DNA of 64,000 nt from Sphingomonas colocasiae. GTDB taxonomy: Bacteria; Pseudomonadota; Alphaproteobacteria; Sphingomonadales; Sphingomonadaceae. Under the pieces are notes generated by a model. It was not told where the DNA came from and did no database searches. It worked only from the letters and a program-made list of their open reading frames with translations. Position 1 is the first letter of the stretch; the number at the start of each line of letters is the position of its first letter. The stretch spans positions 496,001 to 560,000 of the forward strand of contig NZ_JAINVV010000003.1 in NCBI RefSeq assembly GCF_019880585.1, given 5' to 3'. Both the position numbers and the translations under genes were made by a program. Positions 36,884-45,366 of the stretch are shown in pieces.

Positions 36884-38737
36884 ATGCCGCATTATCGTTC
36901 GCGTACGAGCACGCATGGCCGCAACATGGCGGGCGCACGCGGCCTGTGGCGCGCCACGGGCATGAAGGACGAGGATTTCGGCAAGCCGATCATCGCCATC
37001 GCCAACAGCTTCACCCAGTTCGTGCCCGGCCATGTCCATCTGAAGGACCTGGGCCAGCTCGTCGCGCGCGAGATCGAGGCGGCGGGCGGCGTCGCCAAGG
37101 AATTCAATACCATCGCGGTCGATGACGGGATCGCCATGGGGCATGACGGCATGCTCTATTCGCTGCCCAGCCGCGACCTGATCGCCGACAGCGTCGAATA
37201 TATGGCCAATGCGCATTGCGCCGACGCGCTTTTGTGCATCTCCAACTGCGACAAGATCACGCCGGGCATGCTGATGGCGGCGATGCGGCTGAACATCCCT
37301 GCGATCTTCGTTTCGGGCGGCCCGATGGAAGCGGGCAAGGCCGATCTGCGCGGCAAGACGGTGGCGCTCGACCTGGTCGACGCGATGGTCGTCGCCGCCG
37401 ACGAAAGCTATACCGACGAGGAAGTGAAGGTGATCGAGCGATCGGCCTGCCCCACCTGCGGCAGCTGTTCGGGCATGTTCACCGCCAATTCGATGAACTG
37501 CCTGACCGAAGCGCTGGGCCTGTCGCTGCCCGGCAACGGATCGGTGCTCGCCACCCATGCGGATCGCGAACGGTTGTTCCTGGAAGCGGGCCGCACCATC
37601 GTCGACCTCGCCAGGCGCTGGTACGAACAGGACGATGCCAGCGCGCTGCCGCGCAACATCGCCAGCTTCGCCGCGTTCGAGAATGCGATGAGCCTGGATA
37701 TCGCGATGGGCGGATCGACCAACACCGTGCTCCACCTGCTCGCAGCTGCGTTCGAAGGCGGCGTCGATTTCACCATGGCCGATATCGACCGGCTCTCCCG
37801 TCGCGTGCCCTGCCTGTGCAAGGTCGCGCCCGCAAAACAGGACGTCCATATGGAGGATGTCCACCGCGCCGGCGGGATCATGGCGATCCTGGGCGAACTG
37901 GATCGCGCCGGGCTGATCGACACCAGCCTGCCCACCACGCACGCGCCCACGCTGGCCGACGCGCTCGACCGCTGGGACATCGCCCGCACCAACAGCGAAA
38001 GCGTGCGCGATTTCTTCCGCGCCGCGCCGGGCGGCGTGCGCACCACCCAGGCCTTCAGCCAGAGCAATCGCTGGCACGAACTCGACATCGATCGCCAGTC
38101 GGGCGTGATCCGCAGCGCAGAACATCCCTTCTCCAAGGATGGCGGCCTGGCGGTGCTCTCCGGCAATATCGCGCCCGAAGGCTGCATCGTGAAGACCGCG
38201 GGCGTCGATGAATCCATCCTGACCTTCCACGGCACCGCGCGCGTCTATGAAAGCCAGGACGCGGCGGTCGCGGGCATCTTGGGCAATGAGGTGAAGGCGG
38301 GCGACGTCGTCGTCATCCGCTATGAAGGTCCGAAGGGCGGCCCCGGCATGCAGGAAATGCTCTATCCCACCAGCTATCTGAAGTCGAAGGGGCTGGGCAA
38401 GGCGTGCGCGCTGATCACCGATGGCCGTTTTTCCGGCGGCACATCGGGCCTGTCGATCGGCCATGTCTCGCCCGAAGCGGCCGAAGGCGGGCTGATCGCG
38501 CTGGTCCAGACCGGCGATGCGATCGTGATCGATATCCCGAAGCGCGAGATCAGGCTCGACGTGGACGACGCCGAACTGGCGCGCCGCGACGCGGAGATGC
38601 GGGCGCGCGGCGACCGTGCCTGGAAACCGCTGGGCCGCAAGCGCAACGTCTCCGCCGCGCTCCAGGCCTATGCCGCGCTCACCACCAACGCGGCGAAGGG
38701 CGCGGTACGCGACGTGAGCCAGGTGAACCGGAGCTGA
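36884..38737 (+). CDS. ilvD: Dihydroxy-acid dehydratase
   Basis: A 617-residue enzyme that dehydrates 2,3-dihydroxy-isovalerate and 2,3-dihydroxy-3-methylvalerate in valine, isoleucine and pantothenate biosynthesis. It starts [25 protein letters not shown] in outline, a hallmark of IlvD. The Fe-S cysteines are in [12 protein letters not shown] and [20 protein letters not shown]. The closing [23 protein letters not shown] and the metal-site region are intact. Length is normal. The last 70 bases overlap, tail to tail, the end of the convergent alpha/beta-hydrolase gene. Confidence 0.95.
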   Translation: MPHYRSRTSTHGRNMAGARGLWRATGMKDEDFGKPIIAIANSFTQFVPGHVHLKDLGQLVAREIEAAGGVAKEFNTIAVDDGIAMGHDGMLYSLPSRDLIADSVEYMANAHCADALLCISNCDKITPGMLMAAMRLNIPAIFVSGGPMEAGKADLRGKTVALDLVDAMVVAADESYTDEEVKVIERSACPTCGSCSGMFTANSMNCLTEALGLSLPGNGSVLATHADRERLFLEAGRTIVDLARRWYEQDDASALPRNIASFAAFENAMSLDIAMGGSTNTVLHLLAAAFEGGVDFTMADIDRLSRRVPCLCKVAPAKQDVHMEDVHRAGGIMAILGELDRAGLIDTSLPTTHAPTLADALDRWDIARTNSESVRDFFRAAPGGVRTTQAFSQSNRWHELDIDRQSGVIRSAEHPFSKDGGLAVLSGNIAPEGCIVKTAGVDESILTFHGTARVYESQDAAVAGILGNEVKAGDVVVIRYEGPKGGPGMQEMLYPTSYLKSKGLGKACALITDGRFSGGTSGLSIGHVSPEAAEGGLIALVQTGDAIVIDIPKREIRLDVDDAELARRDAEMRARGDRAWKPLGRKRNVSAALQAYAALTTNAAKGAVRDVSQVNRS

Positions 38738-39594
38738 TCGCCGGGGCGGCCGTCCAGAAACGCCATCATCACCGCGTTGAATGCGGCCGGCTCCTGCATC
38801 ACCGCGAAATGGCTGAGGCCGCGCAACGTGATCCGGCGCGCGCCCGGAATGGTGCGCGCCAGATAAGCCGAATGCTCGGGCCTTATGACTTCGTCATGCT
38901 CGCCATCGACGATCGCCACCGGCACGCGAATGGCTACGAGATCGGCGGGCTTGTAATCGGGCTGGGTCGTCCACATCCGCTCCATCGCGGCCTGGAAATC
39001 CGCATAGGCCGCGGGGGTGGGAGAAAGGCGCGCATAATCGGCCTTCGCCCGCGCACCATAGGCGATCATCGTCGCGGCCGATCCGCCCTTCAGATCGAGG
39101 CCGCTCGCATCCATGTTCGCCCCGAAGGCGAGCACACGCTCCACGCGGGCTGGCGTCTTCATCGCCATCACCAGCCCGATGATCGCGCCATCGCTCCATC
39201 CGACGATCGGGGCCCTGCGGACATGCAGCGCATCCATCACCGCCAGCACATCCTCCGCCATCAATTCATAGGTGAAGGGGCGTGCGTCGCGCGAGCTTCG
39301 CCCATGGCCGCGACTGTCGATGACGATGACACGCCGTTTCTTCGACAGCGCCCCGATCTGGTTCGCCCAATATTCGCCATTCCCCATCCCGCCATGCAAC
39401 AGGATGACGGGCGGTCCCTTGCCATGGATCGCATAATGGATCCGGGCGCCATTGATCGGCACCGAGCCGGATGCGGCGGACGCCGGCATCGCGGGCAGGT
39501 CCGGAAGCGTCTCCCAGTGCTCGGCCGCCATCGCGGCCCCCATGCCGAGCGCCGACAAAGCGAGTGCCGCCGCCATCAGAACCGACCTGATCAT
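38668..39594 (-). CDS. Exported alpha/beta hydrolase
   Basis: A 308-residue protein with a signal peptide ([23 protein letters not shown]) and an alpha/beta-hydrolase fold. It has the oxyanion loop [27 protein letters not shown], and an elbow [12 protein letters not shown] in which the nucleophile is Ser followed by Asp. The acid lies in [12 protein letters not shown] and the His in [11 protein letters not shown]. The frame is open upstream to 40029, but the signal peptide marks the start. The C-terminal tail after FLDGRPGDQ lies within the 3' end of ilvD on the other strand, so the last 20 or so residues may be non-essential. Confidence 0.85.
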   Translation of the reverse strand: MIRSVLMAAALALSALGMGAAMAAEHWETLPDLPAMPASAASGSVPINGARIHYAIHGKGPPVILLHGGMGNGEYWANQIGALSKKRRVIVIDSRGHGRSSRDARPFTYELMAEDVLAVMDALHVRRAPIVGWSDGAIIGLVMAMKTPARVERVLAFGANMDASGLDLKGGSAATMIAYGARAKADYARLSPTPAAYADFQAAMERMWTTQPDYKPADLVAIRVPVAIVDGEHDEVIRPEHSAYLARTIPGARRITLRGLSHFAVMQEPAAFNAVMMAFLDGRPGDQLRFTWLTSRTAPFAALVVSAA

Positions 39595-39745
39595 CGCTTC
39601 TCCCCACAATCGAGCAAAGGCTTGCATATCGGGCGATATGGGGCAACGCCCGTCAAGGGCGACGGCGACGACACGTGCTCCCCGACGATGCTTGCGGACG
39701 CGTCGATTGCTGATAGGCCCTGGCAAAGCCGACACGAGGTAGAAA

Positions 39746-40132
39746 ATGATCGAAGCCTTCCCGATCGCCGGCCTGTTCGCGCTCGCCTGCATGCTCCAGA
39801 CCGTCGATCCGCTGACCGGCGCCGCCAGCCCCGAACGCCACGCCATGTCGCTCGTCACGCGCGATGGCGAAGGATCGATCACCGGCTGGCCGGCGATCGA
39901 GGGCCAGGATCGGATCGCCGCGCTGCGGCTGGCCAATGGCGAGATCCATGTGAGAGGCCTTGGCCTGGATGGGATGCGCGGGGAACGCTGGGCCGTGCTC
40001 GAACCGGCGTCCAAAGGCCGCTTCACCATCGAGTGGTTGATGCACGATCGTCAGGCGGCCAATGGCAATCGGACGGTCGCGGTCTGGGCAAAGGGCGTCT
40101 GCGAACCGGTGGATGAAGACAGCCGCCGCTAG
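39746..40132 (+). CDS. Small hypothetical protein, possibly exported
   Basis: A 128-residue protein with a short hydrophobic N-terminus (IEAFPIAGLFALACML) that could be a weak signal sequence; the Cys is not in a standard lipobox. The rest is mixed alpha/beta with no motif I recognise. A GAGGT ribosome-binding site precedes the ATG, and codon use resembles that of the neighbours, which favours a real gene. It stands alone between two reverse-strand genes. Confidence 0.55.
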   Translation: MIEAFPIAGLFALACMLQTVDPLTGAASPERHAMSLVTRDGEGSITGWPAIEGQDRIAALRLANGEIHVRGLGLDGMRGERWAVLEPASKGRFTIEWLMHDRQAANGNRTVAVWAKGVCEPVDEDSRR

Positions 40133-40228
40133 AGCGGACGACGCAAAAGCTGAATCGCGAAGCCTGCCCCAGCCATTTGTGATCGCATATTTTTGCAGAA
40201 AACCGGTTCCCGCTTTTCCGCACGATGC
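40130..40228. repeat. Dispersed intergenic repeat (AGAGCGG ... AGAAAACCGGTTCCC-CTTTTCCGCACGATGC type)
   Basis: The gap begins TAGAGCGGACGACGCAAAAGC and ends with an AGAAAACCGGTTCCCGCTT core followed by TTCCGCACGATGC. I recognise this motif order from intergenic repeats in alphaproteobacterial genomes. The other part of a copy is not obvious here, and a related TAGAGCGG stub is seen near 63733. Confidence 0.5.
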
Positions 40229-40237
40229 ACCGGACGA

Positions 40238-42130
40238 TCAGGGCACGGACGTCACGCCGCTGCGATCGCCGATCCGGATGGTCAGTTGCCGCCCCTTCTT
40301 CGCGGCCGCGGGATTGGCGGCATCGAGCGTGACCGTGATCGCTTCGCCATTGCTGAGCCGACCGGTGAACCCGCTCCAGCCCGGCGCGGTGAACAATGGC
40401 CCGGCACCGGAGAGGCTCAGCTTCGCGGCCGCTGACGCCAGCGCGAGCGAACCCGAGGCCAGGCGATCATTCGCCGCCTGTTTCAACGCGATCGCGCCCT
40501 TGTAGCGAACGCCGTCAATCGTGATGGCAAAGGATCGCACCGTCAGGCCGCGATCGGTGGCGCCCATCCGATATGTCGGCATGTCGCCAGCGCGGAACAA
40601 CCGCCGGCCGCTCTTCGCCTCGGTCAGCTTGCCCGCCAATATGGCCGGGCGGCCGTTCACGAGCACGTTGGAAACGCCGACCGCGAACTGGGCCGGCTCG
40701 ACGAAGGTCGCCTTGTCGATGATCGTCTTTGGATCGAAGACCGTCAGGTCCGCGACCATGCCCGGCGCGATCGTGCCGCGATCGACCATGCCGAGCATCC
40801 CGGCGGGCAGCGCCGTCGCCTTGCGCACCGCCTCTTCCCAGCTCAGTGCGCCGCGTTCGCGAACATAGCGGCCGAATGCGCGCGGGAACGCGCCATAGTT
40901 GCGCGGATGGACCTTGGTGGCGTTGGTGGATCCACAATCGCAGGCGATCGCGGTGTCGGGATATTGGAGGAAGGCGGTCAGATCCTCCTCCGATCCGAAG
41001 CGGAAGATGCCGAAGGGATTTTCGGTCTCGACCAGCTTGAGCACCGTTTCGGTCGCGTCGGTCGATCCGGTCTCGCGCATATAATCGGTAAGCTCCTTGC
41101 CCTTGCTGGGCAGGAACAGGCCATCGGGCCCGCCCGCGCGCGCCTTGATCGCAGCCGTCGTCTCCACCGCGATCCGCGCGCGCTGGGTAGGATCGGCGAG
41201 CCGCTTGAGCAGCGCATCCCGCCCGCCTTCCTGCGCCCAGGACGGGATGATCAGCGCCCCCAGATAGGTATTGGCATGGATATAGGGATAGATGTCCGCC
41301 GCCACATAATCGCCCGCCCGTGTGGAGGCGCGCATGGTTTCGACGACATCGCGCGCACGGCCCATTTCATTGGGCCACAGCTTGATATGGGTGATGACGG
41401 GCACCAGCCCCGCCCCCTTGCCGATCGCGATGGTCTCGTCGATCCCGGCCATCGAGCTGAAGTTCGGCGGCGTCACGCGATCGTGATTGCTGAACAGCGT
41501 GCGCCATGCGCGGGCCGGCGAGACGATCCGGATCACCTCGTCCTGTGTCGCGAAATAGGCGGGCTTGTAATCAAGCCCGGCGCCGACGCCCCATGCGCCG
41601 GCGGCGAGATTGCGCTGCACCAACTCGCGCATTTCCGCGATCTGCGCGGGCGTGGGCCGGCGTTCATCCTCGCCCACCACCGTCTGCCAGACATTGTTGA
41701 AGCCGACATAAGCGCCGAGATTGACCGCCAAACCGTTCTTCGCGAAATCGGCGAGCTGACCGACAATCTCCTCGCCGCCGACGCCGCTATAGCCGCCGTC
41801 CGCATTGATGATTTCGGTCGTCACGCCCTGACGCAGCATATTCTCCGACCGCGCCACCGCGTCGCGAATCGCGTGGCTGTGGACCGAGATGAAGCCCGGC
41901 GTGACGAACTGGCCGCGCGCGTCGATCACCGTATCGGCGGTCGCGCCGCCCAGATCGCCGATCTTCGCGATGCGATCCCCCGCCACCGCGACATCGCCCG
42001 CGAAACCCGGCTTGCCGGTGCCGTCCTGGATCGTGCCGCCACGAATGATGACATCGTAATGCGGCGCGCCGGGCGCCGCCGATGCGGCGGTGGGGAACAA
42101 CAAGAAAGGAAACAGCCAGGATCGCGTCAC
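40238..42130 (-). CDS. Exported D-aminoacylase-like amidohydrolase (N-acyl-D-amino-acid deacylase family)
   Basis: A 630-residue metallo-amidohydrolase. The mature enzyme starts HYDVIIRGGTIQDGTGKPGFAGDVAVAGDRIAKIG in outline. The first metal motif is ISVHSHAIRD (His84 and His86), and later histidines lie in VPVITHIKLW. The end of the barrel has AIACDCGSTNATKVHPRNYGAFPRAFGRYVRE, the D-aminoacylase-family signature region. An extra C-terminal beta domain (about 520-630) is unusual for the family. There is no suitable ATG: a GTG at 42130 gives a good signal peptide (VTRSWLFPFLLFPTAASA). The likely activity is removal of acyl groups from D-amino acids or a dipeptidase-type reaction. Confidence 0.85.
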   Translation of the reverse strand: MTRSWLFPFLLFPTAASAAPGAPHYDVIIRGGTIQDGTGKPGFAGDVAVAGDRIAKIGDLGGATADTVIDARGQFVTPGFISVHSHAIRDAVARSENMLRQGVTTEIINADGGYSGVGGEEIVGQLADFAKNGLAVNLGAYVGFNNVWQTVVGEDERRPTPAQIAEMRELVQRNLAAGAWGVGAGLDYKPAYFATQDEVIRIVSPARAWRTLFSNHDRVTPPNFSSMAGIDETIAIGKGAGLVPVITHIKLWPNEMGRARDVVETMRASTRAGDYVAADIYPYIHANTYLGALIIPSWAQEGGRDALLKRLADPTQRARIAVETTAAIKARAGGPDGLFLPSKGKELTDYMRETGSTDATETVLKLVETENPFGIFRFGSEEDLTAFLQYPDTAIACDCGSTNATKVHPRNYGAFPRAFGRYVRERGALSWEEAVRKATALPAGMLGMVDRGTIAPGMVADLTVFDPKTIIDKATFVEPAQFAVGVSNVLVNGRPAILAGKLTEAKSGRRLFRAGDMPTYRMGATDRGLTVRSFAITIDGVRYKGAIALKQAANDRLASGSLALASAAAKLSLSGAGPLFTAPGWSGFTGRLSNGEAITVTLDAANPAAAKKGRQLTIRIGDRSGVTSVP

Positions 42131-42286
42131 GTCGGGGATTCTCCGCTCGAATTCGGCGACGATAGTCCGGGAAGGCAGGGACACAAGCGGAGTGGCGCAA
42201 AAGAATAAGGGAACAACGGCACGCCCGAGCTCCGGCCGTCCCGCCCTCAATTGAACGAGCGCCCGAAAATGGCGGGTCGGTTACCG

Positions 42287-42538
42287 TCAGTGGAATCCCG
42301 CTTTCAGCCAGGCGACGCGCTGCCTGGCCTCCGTCTCCGCCGTGTCCGCGCTGTCATAAAGCCCGCAATCGGGGCCGGCTGGCCCCCAATCGTCGCTATC
42401 CGGATCAGCGATCGCCATCGGGACCGAACGCCATTGCAGTCGATAGGCATAGACGCCATCAGACCGACGTACGATCAACACGCGCACGCTTCCGTCGGGA
42501 TGTTCGATCGTCATCACAGTGCCGGCGGGATTGGTCAC
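42287..42538 (-). CDS. Small hypothetical protein
   Basis: An 83-residue acidic, probably all-beta then helical protein (VMTIEHPDGSVRVLIVRRSDGVYAYRLQW, ending RQRVAWLKAGFH) with no signal peptide or motif I recognise. The pattern of alternating hydrophobic strands and a C-terminal helix looks like real protein rather than shadow. It lies behind the Cas2-like gene on the same strand with a 61-base gap and may be co-transcribed with it. Confidence 0.55.
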   Translation of the reverse strand: MTNPAGTVMTIEHPDGSVRVLIVRRSDGVYAYRLQWRSVPMAIADPDSDDWGPAGPDCGLYDSADTAETEARQRVAWLKAGFH

Positions 42539-42599
42539 ATCGCCATGATGAGCCTGAACCCGCGACGCCGCAACCTGACCGAACGCCAGCCCGGCTCCG

Positions 42600-42869
42600 T
42601 CACCAGTTCCTGTTCATGTCGTTCAGCCAGTCCGCGCCGCCGAATCTGCTGCTCGCCCAGTTCATCGCCAGCCTGGTGACGAACACCGCATCGTCCCGAT
42701 CGATCAACGCGTTGAGCCCATCTCTCATCTGGTCCGGCGACCATTTGGTATCGATAAGCCAGACCGAATCCAGTTTCCGGCAATGCGTGAACTTCGCGAG
42801 GAACTGACGCACCTCCGAGTAATTCTCATCCGGAAGCTTCAAATCGCACGCAACCAAAAGAACAGACAT
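42600..42869 (-). CDS. Small Cas2/SinR-like ferredoxin-fold protein
   Basis: An 89-residue protein with strand 1 SVLLVACDLKLP (Asp8 at the Cas2 metal position), helix ENYSEVRQFLAKF, strand SVWLIDTKWS, helix PDQMRDGLNALI, and strand DDAVFVTRLA. This order is that of the Cas2/VapD/SinR-type ferredoxin-like fold. There is no CRISPR array, cas1 or other cas gene in the window, so it is not a CRISPR adaptation gene. VapD-type relatives are RNases in toxin systems, while SinR-type ones are uncharacterised. I use the ATG at 42869, which follows an AGGGAGAG-type site; the open frame upstream is AT-rich leader. The assignment is by fold pattern only. Confidence 0.6.
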   Translation of the reverse strand: MSVLLVACDLKLPDENYSEVRQFLAKFTHCRKLDSVWLIDTKWSPDQMRDGLNALIDRDDAVFVTRLAMNWASSRFGGADWLNDMNRNW

Positions 42870-43078
42870 CCGACTCTCCCTGAAGAGCAGGATTTCCTTC
42901 AATCGATACGGATGTCCAATCCAAAAAAACCCATTTTGAAGGCGTTTTTCAGGTCTTAAACCATATATTCCTGTAGGGGATCGTCCACCGATCCTGTTTC
43001 TCGCCCTGTTGGCGCGACCGCTCTCAATTCTTTCGGTATCATTCACTTTACGCCTTAAGTATCTAACCCTGCCATCGG

Positions 43079-43456
43079 CTATGGTGAAGCAGGCGGCATG
43101 GGTTCGGCCCGCCGCAGAAAAGCGCGCATCTTTTCGTCCGCCTCCGGGCTCAGATAGAGAAGGGTCCGGCGGGCGTCGCGCGTATCGCGCGCGCGCCGGA
43201 GCAATCCCCTGGCTTCAAGATCCTCCGCATAGCGAAGCGCCGTGTTGAGCGGCACATCGATCGACTTCGCGACCTCCGAAATCGTCAGGATCCGGCCACG
43301 CTCCGCGGCGATGAACAGGCAAAGCAGCATATCCCAGGCCGGTTCTCCGAACAGCGAACCATAGTCGGCGAAGGCCAGCTTTCTACGCTGCCGCTCGCGA
43401 TGGATCTGGAGCGCGAACCGCAGGAACGGCGAAGCCTCCATGGCGGTATTGTTCAT
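43079..43456 (-). CDS. MarR-like winged-helix transcriptional regulator
   Basis: A 125-residue DNA-binding protein. After a helical dimerisation start (SPFLRFALQIHRERQRRKL) comes FGEPAWDMLLCLFIAAERGRILTISEV. The recognition segment is AKSIDVPLNTALRYAEDLEARGLL, and the basic wing is RRARDTRDARRTLLYLSPEA. It resembles a family of short MarR-type proteins common in sphingomonads. The start is the ATG at 43456; a longer frame to 43612 overlaps the divergent frame. It sits between the Cas2-like gene and the divergent polymerase-like gene, so it is the natural candidate for their regulator. Confidence 0.8.
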   Translation of the reverse strand: MNNTAMEASPFLRFALQIHRERQRRKLAFADYGSLFGEPAWDMLLCLFIAAERGRILTISEVAKSIDVPLNTALRYAEDLEARGLLRRARDTRDARRTLLYLSPEADEKMRAFLRRAEPMPPASP

Positions 43457-43903
43457 CGGTCGCCTTTCGACGGCGAAACGACCATGGCCGCCGCGCCCAT
43501 GGCCGGGCGCGCGACGGAGATCGTTCTGGAGCACATGGCTCGCCGGATTGGCGCGTGCCTCGTCGCGCGGCACGGCTCGTCGGCGAGCCGGCGGAATTGG
43601 TGTCAAACGCACCTGTCCGCAACGCGTTGCGCCGCAACCTTCGGGTCAGCCCGCCAGACATGGCGGTGGTCGCAAATCCGGATTGGGCGATCGCTGCGCC
43701 ACCTGCTTGCCTGGGTTCGCGCTTCGAGCCAGCCCCCGGATGCGTTTGTGAACCGGATGGCGCTGGCTCTCCTCTTGGCTTTCGAAGACCGAAACAAGAG
43801 CAGACGCCTCACCGTCCTCAAGCGCCAAAGACCATTTCCATATGATCGCGCTGTCCGTCCTCGTCCAATCATGGCAATCATGTTCGCTGGTGGGGGCAAT
43901 CAT
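43457..43903. other. Divergent gap between the regulator and the polymerase-like gene
   Basis: Open frames cross this stretch on both strands, including an in-frame extension of the downstream gene, but the product (Arg/Ala/Ser-rich, no secondary-structure pattern) does not look like protein. A GGTGGGGGC stretch at 43889-43897 could be the ribosome-binding site of the next gene. If the downstream gene truly starts further up, its N-terminus would be up to 168 residues longer. Confidence 0.45.
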
Positions 43904-45223
43904 GTGTTGGCGATGATCAGCGATGAACGTGCCAGCCGCTTCGGGCAAGCCGACGCGCCGGAGACAGATAGGCCCCACCATGATGGGCCCGGCCTGTCCG
44001 CAGGCGCTTGCCGCCCTTCCGCGCAGGCGATCGCGCTTGCGGAAGCTTTCTTGTTGGATTTCTGGGGCAAGCCCGCGATCGACACGCTGACCGTGACAGC
44101 GCTCAGGCCGTTGTCGCTGGAGTTCGTTCCCGAGCTTCTCGACAACATCCGCAGATCGGGGCGCAAATGCTGGTGGCACAAGGATGGCTGGATCGATCAT
44201 CAATGGCTGGGGCTTGTGCTTGCGGCACACCGCCTTGGTTATCTCGAATGCGGCAATGGTCGGGATTTCAGCCGGATCCGGGCCACACCAGCCTTTCTTG
44301 CATTGGCGGCGCGGCACGACATCTCGCCGCAGAACGCCCGGCTTCACTTTCCCCCCACCAAGATCCGGGAGAAGGTATCCGAGCAGGGCCCGCTCTACGT
44401 GAAGGAAGCGCGCCGGTCGGGACACGGCATCCGCATCGGCGGCGCCATTGCGATCGACAACCAGGAAGAGACCGCCAGGCGGCTTATAATCGGGATCGAT
44501 AAATTTTCGGAGTTTCTTGGCGAACAGCGCGTCGAACCCTTTGGAGCAACCTCGTTCGAGCGCACATTCTTCCAGTTGGAAGGGGAGCCCCTGCAATGGG
44601 ATCGGGGAGGTCGCATCGCGGCGCAAGGTGCCCGGAACTTCCAGCAGGCCAGTGCGCGCGCCAGACGCAGAATAACGATCAATGGCGAAAGCATCGTTGA
44701 AATAGACGTAGTCGCGTGCGGGCTCAGCATAGCGCATGCGCTGACCGGGACGCCGATAGACCTTTCCGTCGATCCTTATGTGTTTGACGGCCTTCCGAGG
44801 AAGCTCATCAAAGCGTTCATCGTGGAAAAGTTCGGGCCGCACGGGCTGCCACGCGCCTGGAGATGGGAAATCGCCCGTGAATTGCGCTTCAGGAACGAGA
44901 AGGCCCTGCAGGAAGCATATCCGATCAAAAGCGTCAGGCGGAAGATCAGGCAGCGCTTTCCGTTGTTATCCGACCCTGTCGACTGGACGAAAATCCAGTT
45001 CCTGGAAAGCCAAGCGCTTTGGACGACGATCACCACGCTCGCATTCGACCATGGCATTCCCGCCCTGCCCGTGCACGACAGCATCATCATCCCGGTATCG
45101 CAGGTCGATCTCGCCGGTGATGTCCTGAGCCGCTGCTTCCGCTCCATTGTCGGATGCTCACCGAGGTTGCGATTTTCCGCGGCGAATATGCACGCGCTGG
45201 AGGAGCAGATTCATACAGCATAG
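43904..45223 (+). CDS. Putative single-chain polymerase-like protein (PolA/T7-RNAP-type palm motifs), uncharacterised
   Basis: A 439-residue protein from a GTG at 43904 (an ATG three codons on is also possible). The N-terminal half has no recognised domain but contains HKDGWIDHQWLGLVLAAHR. The C-terminal half has, in order, VEIDVVACGLSIAHALTG (about 265-282, candidate motif A with Asp268), DGLPRKLIKAFIVEKFG (about 295-311, candidate motif B: Arg-x3-Lys...Phe-Gly), and IPALPVHDSIIIPVS (about 385-399, candidate motif C, His-Asp-Ser). Family A DNA polymerases and T7-like RNA polymerases share this order and the VHD(E/S) motif. Its length is short, with no exonuclease domain. GC is lower than in neighbouring genes, suggesting transfer. 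The function is unproven; the catalytic palm is inferred from three short motifs. Confidence 0.55.
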   Translation: MLAMISDERASRFGQADAPETDRPHHDGPGLSAGACRPSAQAIALAEAFLLDFWGKPAIDTLTVTALRPLSLEFVPELLDNIRRSGRKCWWHKDGWIDHQWLGLVLAAHRLGYLECGNGRDFSRIRATPAFLALAARHDISPQNARLHFPPTKIREKVSEQGPLYVKEARRSGHGIRIGGAIAIDNQEETARRLIIGIDKFSEFLGEQRVEPFGATSFERTFFQLEGEPLQWDRGGRIAAQGARNFQQASARARRRITINGESIVEIDVVACGLSIAHALTGTPIDLSVDPYVFDGLPRKLIKAFIVEKFGPHGLPRAWRWEIARELRFRNEKALQEAYPIKSVRRKIRQRFPLLSDPVDWTKIQFLESQALWTTITTLAFDHGIPALPVHDSIIIPVSQVDLAGDVLSRCFRSIVGCSPRLRFSAANMHALEEQIHTA

Positions 45224-45271
45224 AATGACTTGCAGTTCGATGCTCCCATCAACCCGCAAATCGATCCGGTA

Positions 45272-45299
45272 GGCCGCGCGTTTCAGATTTCGCGCGGCC
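45272..45299. terminator. GC-rich hairpin between convergent genes
   Basis: GGCCGCGCG at 45272-45280 pairs perfectly with CGCGCGGCC at 45291-45299 around a 10-base loop. It sits between the stops of the polymerase-like gene and the convergent serine hydrolase, about 50 bases after the former. There is no T-run, so it may be weak or bidirectional. Confidence 0.5.
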
Positions 45300-45366
45300 C
45301 GCGCCGATCAACCCAAGCCATGGCAGCCACCACCGGATCGAACCCGGCGGCGGCCGTCCTTGTCGA

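Noticed and set aside
42600-42869. CRISPR adaptation gene (Cas2)
   Set aside because: There is no repeat array, cas1 or effector in the window, so only a Cas2-like fold is claimed.
43400-43903. N-terminal extension of the polymerase-like protein up to 43400
   Set aside because: The extension overlaps the regulator gene on the other strand and is Arg/Ser/Ala-rich without pattern; the GTG at 43904 has a better upstream site. Kept only as a possibility.
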